From Curtobacterium guangdongense (GTDB lineage: Bacteria; Actinomycetota; Actinomycetes; Actinomycetales; Microbacteriaceae), in contig NZ_JBMPIT010000007.1 of NCBI RefSeq assembly GCF_049341845.1, forward strand, positions 1-64,000: 64,000 nt of DNA. Direction: 5' to 3'. The notes beneath the pieces were generated by a model, which was not told the DNA's origin, ran no database searches, and worked only from the letters and a program-made list of their open reading frames with translations. Position 1 is the stretch's first letter; each line of letters starts with the position of its first letter. This document shows positions 59,779-64,000 of the stretch, one piece after another. The translations under genes and the position numbers were made by a program.

Positions 59779-60365
59779 GACAGCGTCCCTCGTTCTGCGA
59801 GTGTGACCTTCACGCGTCGGCCGAAGCGTTCGTCGAGTCGGCTGAGTCGTTCGGTGACCGCTGCACGGACGGCGGCTTCGTCGACGGGGACGCCCGAGAC
59901 CGGGACGACCCTGACGTCGGTGCGGTTGCCGCGGGAGCTCGCCGATGCGTTGCCCTCGGGGACCCCTGCTGCCGATCCGGCGGCGTTGGCCGCGGTGGCG
60001 GCGATGATGCGGGTGTCGATGACGACGGCTCCCCGGTCGTGGGGCACCGGCGAACGGTGCTGCCGACCGGGCTTGAGCGCCAGGACGACGAGCACGACGC
60101 CGAGCACGACGAGGACGACCGCGATCACCTCGGCGATCGTGACGAACGCCGCATCGGGGCGGAGTGCTGTGTCGACGACCGTCTGCGGGTCGGCGAGGAG
60201 TGGTGCCGCACCGACCGCTCGGAGGACCGATTCGGTGCCGATCCAGGCCGCGACGAGGACGAGCACCACGAGCGCGACGGACACCGCGGTCGACCGGGAG
60301 CGGTGCACGCTCCGGCGACGGATGCGTCGTTCGACGGCGTTGCCGCCGACGGGACTGCTGCTCAT
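59775..60365 (-). CDS. DUF6286-like membrane protein of the Asp23 cluster
   Basis: A 196-residue protein. Two hydrophobic helices (TAVSVALVVLVLVAAWIGTE and VIAVVLVVLGVVLVVLAL) precede a soluble domain of about 90 residues with VIDTRIIAATAANAAGSAAG and DEAAVRAAVTERLSRLDERF, which resembles an Asp23-type fold. Similar proteins recur next to Asp23 and AmaP genes in actinobacteria. It may act as a second membrane docking partner. It overlaps the AmaP-like gene by 4 bp. Confidence 0.75.
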   Translation of the reverse strand: MSSSPVGGNAVERRIRRRSVHRSRSTAVSVALVVLVLVAAWIGTESVLRAVGAAPLLADPQTVVDTALRPDAAFVTIAEVIAVVLVVLGVVLVVLALKPGRQHRSPVPHDRGAVVIDTRIIAATAANAAGSAAGVPEGNASASSRGNRTDVRVVPVSGVPVDEAAVRAAVTERLSRLDERFGRRVKVTLAERGTLS

Positions 60366-60374
60366 GACGATCTC

Positions 60375-60689
60375 CTAGGCGACGCGGGTCTCGCGCTCAC
60401 GCACGATCCCGGTCAGTTCGATGTGGGCACTGCCGACTCGGCGCCCGGTGAGGGCGCTGACCCGGTCACGGACCTCGGCTGCGGCGGCCGTCGCGCGGCC
60501 GACGAGGTCGTCGGCCGCGGCGATCGGTCCCGTGATGTCGAGGGCGAGCGACCCTTGGTGGTCTCCGAGTCCGACGTGGACCCGCTTCGCCGGGGCACCG
60601 AGGTGCTCGGCTGCGACGGCGCGCGCGCACGAGGTCAGGGCCCGCGCCGTGATCTCGACGCGGCCCGCGACCTCCGGGCCGCCGGTCAC
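60375..60689 (-). CDS. Asp23/Gls24 family protein, second paralogue (104 residues)
   Basis: A short Asp23-domain protein (VEITARALTSCARAVAAEHL, then ALDITGPIAAADDLVGRATA and HIELTGIVRERETRVA). The GTG at 60689 overlaps the DUF2273 stop in GTGA and gives a start near the domain edge; the longer frame upstream is only histidine/arginine-rich shadow sequence. It is the third gene of the envelope-stress operon and presumably assembles with the other Asp23 proteins at the membrane. Confidence 0.82.
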   Translation of the reverse strand: MTGGPEVAGRVEITARALTSCARAVAAEHLGAPAKRVHVGLGDHQGSLALDITGPIAAADDLVGRATAAAAEVRDRVSALTGRRVGSAHIELTGIVRERETRVA

Positions 60690-60877
60690 CGGGAGCTCCG
60701 GCGCCCGGTCAGCACGTCGGTCAGGGCACCGCGGTCGATGCGTCCGGACACGAGGGCGGCCACGAGGGCGCCGACGAGGGCGAACACGACGACGAGGACG
60801 AAGCCCCAGAAGCCGAACTGCAGTGCGACGACTGCCAGGATGGCGCCGATCAGGGCGCCGGTGATGGTGGTGCTCAT
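60686..60877 (-). CDS. DUF2273 small membrane protein (63 residues)
   Basis: Two tight hydrophobic helices (GALIGAILAVVALQFGFWGF and VLVVVFALVGALVAALVSGR) and a short basic C-terminus identify a DUF2273 protein, a constant partner of Asp23 in Gram-positive envelope-stress operons. It overlaps both neighbouring Asp23 genes by 4 bp. It probably helps tether the Asp23 assembly to the membrane. Confidence 0.88.
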   Translation of the reverse strand: MSTTITGALIGAILAVVALQFGFWGFVLVVVFALVGALVAALVSGRIDRGALTDVLTGRRSSR

Positions 60878-61335
60878 GCGACTCGCGCTTCCTTCTTCTC
60901 GTCATCGTCGTCGTCGTCGCCCGGGATGAAGACGTCCTGCACGGTCACGTTGATCTCGGTGACCTCCATGCCGACGATCTGCTCGAGCGCACGGCTGACC
61001 GAGGAGCGGACGCCCTCGGCGACCTGCTGCAGCGGCACCGGGTACTCGGCGACGATCACGATGTCGGCCGCGACCTGCTTCTCGCCGACCTCGACCTTGA
61101 CGCCCTGACCGAGGTCACGCTGGCCGATGGCGTCGCGGATGGCGCCGATGGCGCGGGCTGCGCCGCTGCCGAGCGAGTGGACGCCGTTCACCTCACGGGC
61201 GGCGATGCCGGCGACCTTCGAGACGACGGTGTCGTCGATGACGGTCTTGCCCGTCGTGGTGCCCGACGTCGCCGGAGCCGTCCGTGCGGCGGTGGTCGCT
61301 GCTGCGGTGCCCGGGGTGGTGGTCGTGTCTGCCAT
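60874..61335 (-). CDS. Asp23/Gls24 family envelope stress response protein
   Basis: A 153-residue protein and the promoter-proximal gene of the operon. A threonine/alanine-rich disordered start is followed by the Asp23 domain: IDDTVVSKVAGIAAREVNGV, then KQVAADIVIVAEYPVPLQQV and EVTEINVTVQDVFIP, with an acidic DDDDDDE tail. Asp23 proteins form membrane-associated assemblies that protect against alkaline and cell-envelope stress. The ATG follows GAAGGAAA. Confidence 0.9.
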   Translation of the reverse strand: MADTTTTPGTAAATTAARTAPATSGTTTGKTVIDDTVVSKVAGIAAREVNGVHSLGSGAARAIGAIRDAIGQRDLGQGVKVEVGEKQVAADIVIVAEYPVPLQQVAEGVRSSVSRALEQIVGMEVTEINVTVQDVFIPGDDDDDDEKKEARVA

Positions 61336-61461
61336 GGTTGTTTCCTTCCGTGAGTCCCGCCAGGTGATCCCAGCGGTTGCTGTTCACGGATGAGACGGGC
61401 TGACCTCGACAGAAGTCACACGGGATCACTGCTTCCCAGGGAAGTGTCAGACAGCGGTCGA

Positions 61462-61485
61462 CCGGGGGACGGACTTGTCCCCCGG
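61462..61485 (-). terminator. Terminator after the AraC gene
   Basis: CCGGGGGAC (61462-61470) pairs perfectly with GTCCCCCGG (61477-61485) around a 6-nt loop. It lies 13 bp after the AraC stop in the leftward direction and separates that gene from the Asp23 promoter region, which occupies the rest of 61336-61461. Confidence 0.72.
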
Positions 61486-61497
61486 CACATCGACGGC

Positions 61498-62706
61498 TCA
61501 GGGATCGACGTGGATTTCGTCCGTCGGCGTGCGCTTCCCGACGCTGCGGTCGGACACGGCCCGGACCGCGCGGACGCGGGCCATGGGCGTCGTCCCGAGC
61601 TCGCGTTCGAAGAGCTGTTGCAGCCGTCGCGGCTGGAGCCCCACCGCGCGGGCGATGCCGGCGACCGTGAGCGGTTCCGCGGCGTGGGCGTCGATGAAGG
61701 CGAGTGCACGTCGCAGTCGCGGGGACGGTGTCTCCGAGCCGGGGGCGGCGGCGTGGACCGCCCGGACGGTGGCACCGGGGGACTCCTCGAACCGGTCGCG
61801 GTAGGCAGCAGCGAACCGCCCGCCGTTCGTGAAGCCCCATGCCTGCGCGATCTCCGTGACGCACCCGGGGTCGGCCGTCCGCAGGAGTTCGCTCCGCACC
61901 CCGTCGAGGCGTTGGTCCCGGAGGAAGCGACTCGGCGTCACCCCCAGCGTCCGCAGGAAGACGTCCTGGAGCCCGCGTTCGCGGAGGCCCGCGGCGTCCG
62001 CGATCGTCCCGACGGCCGGCCGTTCGCGGGCGTGTTCCTCGATGAAGCGGAGCGCGTCGCGCAGTCGACTCGCCAGGGGGACGTCGTCGCCGCGGTCGCG
62101 GAGCGGGAACGTGTCGAGGACGACGACGGCGAGCCTCCGGTTGAGCGCGGTCCGCATCGGTCCCCGGACCCGGTCGTCGAGGAGCGCCGGCCCGAGCTCG
62201 CGGATCAGGCGACGGAGGGGCTCCCGGCGTGCGACGACGTCGTCTTGCTGGTCGAAGAGCAGCGGGCCGTCCGGCAGCAGGAAGCCGAGCTCGTGGCCGA
62301 CCGAGCGGAGGAACCGGTCGGCGATGTGGACACCGTTGTAGAGCGTGTCCTCCGACTCGAAGCGGTACGCCTCCGACGCCGAGGCGATGTAGGGGGCGCC
62401 GGGGAGCACGACACGGGTGCGGTCCGCGAAGTGCATCTCGAGGCGCCCACGCGTCAGCCAGAACACGACGTGGTCGTTCCGCGGACCGATCACCCCGCCG
62501 CGACGCCCGCCGGAGGCGTCCATCGTGCGCAGGGAGAGGTCGTCGTCGCCGATGACCGAGTACTCGTACCGGGTCCCCGGTGCCACCGCGGTGTCCGAGG
62601 CGAATCCGGATCCGCCGTACTCGGAGGTGAAGATCGCCGTGTAGCCGCTGCCGTCGTCGCTCGTGAACCGCTCGCGGCGGAACCCGTTGGGGGACGTCGT
62701 GCTCAC
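61498..62706 (-). CDS. AraC family regulator with a partial second HTH
   Basis: A 402-residue protein. Residues 1-215 form an AraC-binding-like sensor domain (VVFWLTRGRLEMHFADRTRV). Residues 220-320 are a full AraC DNA-binding domain: ALRFIEEHARERPAVGTIAD with its second HTH AQAWGFTNGGRFAAAYRDRF. A further half-domain, RRALAFIDAHAAEPLTVAGI then GLQPRRLQQLFERELG, follows at 340-385 and stops before the second HTH. A normal AraC protein has only one full set. The start is the GTG at 62706. It lies 22 bp after the lipoprotein gene and may share its transcript. Confidence 0.84.
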   Translation of the reverse strand: MSTTSPNGFRRERFTSDDGSGYTAIFTSEYGGSGFASDTAVAPGTRYEYSVIGDDDLSLRTMDASGGRRGGVIGPRNDHVVFWLTRGRLEMHFADRTRVVLPGAPYIASASEAYRFESEDTLYNGVHIADRFLRSVGHELGFLLPDGPLLFDQQDDVVARREPLRRLIRELGPALLDDRVRGPMRTALNRRLAVVVLDTFPLRDRGDDVPLASRLRDALRFIEEHARERPAVGTIADAAGLRERGLQDVFLRTLGVTPSRFLRDQRLDGVRSELLRTADPGCVTEIAQAWGFTNGGRFAAAYRDRFEESPGATVRAVHAAAPGSETPSPRLRRALAFIDAHAAEPLTVAGIARAVGLQPRRLQQLFERELGTTPMARVRAVRAVSDRSVGKRTPTDEIHVDP

Positions 62707-62728
62707 GAGGACATCTTCACACCAGGGG

Positions 62729-63400
62729 TCAGGAAGTCGCCTGTCCCTCGGGGACGAATGCCTGGACGGACAGGAGCGGGGCCTGAGCATCGTCGCAGGC
62801 GGTGTAGTCCGTGTCCGCGATGAAGAGCGAGGCCTTCGACCCAGGCGGGTAGACGCGGAACCCGTCGGGCGTCCGTGGCGAGCACGCGGCGTTCGAGTAG
62901 TTGGCAGCCTGCCCGATCTTCAGCGGTGCGACGGCGGTGTGTCCGGGTGCGAGGGTCACCGTCGGGTGCGGCGAGCCCTTGTCCTGATCGGCAGCGGCCC
63001 CGATCTGCGTGCCGTTGCCCCCGCCGACGAAGGAGACGCCCGGCCACCCCTGCAGCGTGCAGCTCGCGGATCCGGTGTTCTGCAGGGCGAGGTGCACGAC
63101 GACGCTCCCCGCCGCACCCCCGCTGCCGGGCTGGATCGACGCGGAGAGGTCGCCGGCCACGCACTGCCCCGAACTGCCCGCCGACGACCCACCGCTCGAC
63201 GATCCGCCGCCATCGCCGGCCGACGCGGAGGTCGACGGCGCAGGCGAGGTCGACGGGGTCGGCGTCGCGGTGACGGTCTTCGTCGCGGTGGCGGTGGCCG
63301 TCGCGGTGTCGCTCCCGCCGGACGCGCACCCGGCGAGGGCCCCCATCGTCAGGATGCCCATCGCCCCGAGCATGATCACGGTTCCCTTGCTGGACTGCAT
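62729..63400 (-). CDS. DUF4232 domain lipoprotein
   Basis: A 223-residue exported lipoprotein. The signal sequence VIMLGAMGILTMGALAGCAS ends in the lipobox LAGC near residue 25. A Thr/Pro/Ser/Gly linker of about 50 residues leads into a DUF4232 domain (LALQNTGSASCTLQGWPGVS, then TLAPGHTAVAPLKIG), a common actinobacterial extracellular domain of unknown role, with paired cysteines probably in disulfides. It diverges from the repeat protein gene at 63513. Confidence 0.86.
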   Translation of the reverse strand: MQSSKGTVIMLGAMGILTMGALAGCASGGSDTATATATATKTVTATPTPSTSPAPSTSASAGDGGGSSSGGSSAGSSGQCVAGDLSASIQPGSGGAAGSVVVHLALQNTGSASCTLQGWPGVSFVGGGNGTQIGAAADQDKGSPHPTVTLAPGHTAVAPLKIGQAANYSNAACSPRTPDGFRVYPPGSKASLFIADTDYTACDDAQAPLLSVQAFVPEGQATS

Positions 63401-63512
63401 GACGGCAGGTAATCACCGCCGGACACGATGCGTCCCGGTATCCACTCAGGGACCGCGAGCACACTCGCGCCGTACGGCACCGTTGCCGTGCACAGGACCC
63501 GGAGGACGGACC

Positions 63513-63809
63513 ATGGCAGGCAAGCACGAACAGATCCGAGGCGACGGAGACCGCGCGGACGGCGTCGAGCCGGTTGCGGGGGCGTTCGTCGACAGCGAGA
63601 TCCCCGGCGAGGAACAGCCCAGGACGAACGAGCCGGTCGGCGAGTTCGTCGCGAGCGACATCCCCGGCGAGGACGTCCCCACGACGACGGGCACCGACGG
63701 CGAGTACGTCGAGTCGGACATCCCCGGCGAGGGCGAGCCGCGTCCGTCCGGTGCGGTCGGGCACTACGTCGACACCGGCAGCGGCACCGACGACACCGAG
63801 AACGGCTGA
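63513..63809 (+). CDS. Acidic protein of 20-residue tandem repeats (98 residues)
   Basis: The protein contains GAFVDSEIPGEE (residue 23), GEFVASDIPGED (43), GEYVESDIPGEG (63) and a partial GHYVDTG (83), an exact 20-residue period. In DNA, ATCCCCGGCGAG recurs every 60 bp (63600, 63660, 63720). It is acidic with no membrane or signal segment. The ATG follows a good GGAGGA. Function is unknown; such short repeat proteins may bind metals or act in stress protection. No neighbour on the same strand. Confidence 0.75.
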   Translation: MAGKHEQIRGDGDRADGVEPVAGAFVDSEIPGEEQPRTNEPVGEFVASDIPGEDVPTTTGTDGEYVESDIPGEGEPRPSGAVGHYVDTGSGTDDTENG

Positions 63810-63812
63810 GCG

Positions 63813-64000
63813 CTAGTCGATGAGGTCCGCCTGCGCGAGCAGGCGGATCGTCTCGACGCCCGCTGGCGGGCACCGGTCCGCGTCCGCGGAGGTGACCCAC
63901 TCGACCTCGTCCACCTCTGCCGAGGCGACGGGCGTGGCCGAGTCCAGCGGGCCTCCCGGCCGGACCAGGAAGAGGGTCATCGCGACCATCGTCCCCGGAG
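63813..64000 (-). CDS. NUDIX-like protein, C-terminal part (cut by the window edge)
   Basis: A leftward frame enters from the right edge and ends at TAG (63813-63815). Visible sequence includes MVAMTLFLVRPGGPLDSATP, then VASAEVDEVEWVTSADADRC and ETIRLLAQADLID. The layout of EVDEVEWV followed by a leucine-rich helix resembles the C-terminal strand and helix of NUDIX hydrolases, but the NUDIX box is outside the window. A family B repeat copy lies in its coding sequence at 63948-63961. Confidence 0.45.
   Translation of the reverse strand, partial: PGTMVAMTLFLVRPGGPLDSATPVASAEVDEVEWVTSADADRCPPAGVETIRLLAQADLID

Noticed and set aside
60690..60905. Histidine/arginine-rich N-terminal extension of the small Asp23 paralogue
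   Set aside because: It is a frame-shifted shadow of the DUF2273 and Asp23 genes; the GTG at 60689 overlaps the DUF2273 stop as in the rest of the operon.
1..64000. tRNA, rRNA, integrase, transposase or prophage genes
   Set aside because: No clover-leaf with a T-loop, no rRNA-like stretch and no recombinase motifs were found in the intergenic DNA or main frames.

Overview
The window is about 70% G+C with very dense gene packing: many neighbours share 4-bp ATGA/GTGA start-stop overlaps, GTG starts are common and purine-rich ribosome sites are usual. Together with an actinobacterial nucS, an Asp23-DUF2273-AmaP envelope-stress operon, an LAxTG-type surface protein and PotABCD/AsnC-type loci, this points to a high-GC actinobacterium, most likely Microbacteriaceae and possibly Curtobacterium (family and genus are inference from style and gene content, not proven). 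No rRNA, tRNA, CRISPR array, integrase or transposase was seen; this is chromosomal accessory and metabolic DNA.

Layout. 1-0.8 kb: the end of one gene, a strong terminator, and an Abi-family (abortive-infection-like) gene that appears to lose its C-terminus at the left edge. 0.9-4.2 kb: an XRE/MmyB regulator diverging from an SDR, a VOC protein and a second SDR. 4.2-15.2 kb: a polyamine locus. A leftward operon (AsnC regulator, class III aminotransferase, PuuB-like FAD oxidase, flavin amine oxidase, DUF1345 membrane protein) diverges from a rightward operon (aminobutyraldehyde dehydrogenase and a PotA-D-B-C ABC importer). Import, conversion of amine to aldehyde and oxidation of the aldehyde to the acid are all present. 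15.2-19.5 kb: a candidate small RNA, a two-part NUDIX protein, and a GMC oxidoreductase coupled to an alpha/beta-hydrolase fused to a gluconate-2-dehydrogenase-subunit-3-like domain.

19.5-25.8 kb holds the most unusual system: three overlapping genes encoding a fused GCS2-type carboxylate-amine ligase/circularly permuted ATP-grasp protein, an asparagine-synthase-like peptide amidotransferase and an S9 peptidase. It resembles a rewired N-acetylglutaminylglutamine-amide cassette and probably makes a small amidated peptide. 25.9-34.2 kb: a GntR-controlled sugar-acid or tetrulose catabolic operon (TIM-barrel isomerase, 3HCDH-type dehydrogenase, SDR, MFS, DhaK-DhaL kinase, TPI paralogue) with a perfect 18-bp operator. 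34-42 kb: MarR and TetR regulators, then a Gfo/Idh dehydrogenase and isomerase divergent from a GPH-type sugar transporter across a pair of matching operators, and then an esterase, a TetR-like protein and a GNAT. 42-52.9 kb: housekeeping and accessory genes (NUDIX, VOC, P-loop kinase, NmrA-like, CynX-type MFS, HAD phosphatase, nucS, MFS/LacI pair, MATE, NCS2 permease). 52.9-57.3 kb: an LAxTG surface protein, an M13 metallopeptidase and a beta-lactamase-fold protein without its catalytic residues. 57.4-61.3 kb: an envelope-stress locus with three Asp23-domain proteins, one carrying a long LEA-like tail, plus CsbD, DUF2273, DUF6286-like and AmaP-like proteins. 61.5-64 kb: an AraC regulator with a partial second HTH, a DUF4232 lipoprotein, an acidic protein built of 20-residue repeats and a partial NUDIX gene.

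Two dispersed short-repeat families run through the intergenic DNA. Family A has a 19-bp period around CGCGCGTAGGAGGTCG, in forward then inverted arrays, at three sites. Family B has consensus GGMCKGGAGGCYCGG at eleven sites. Both resemble REP-type palindromic elements.
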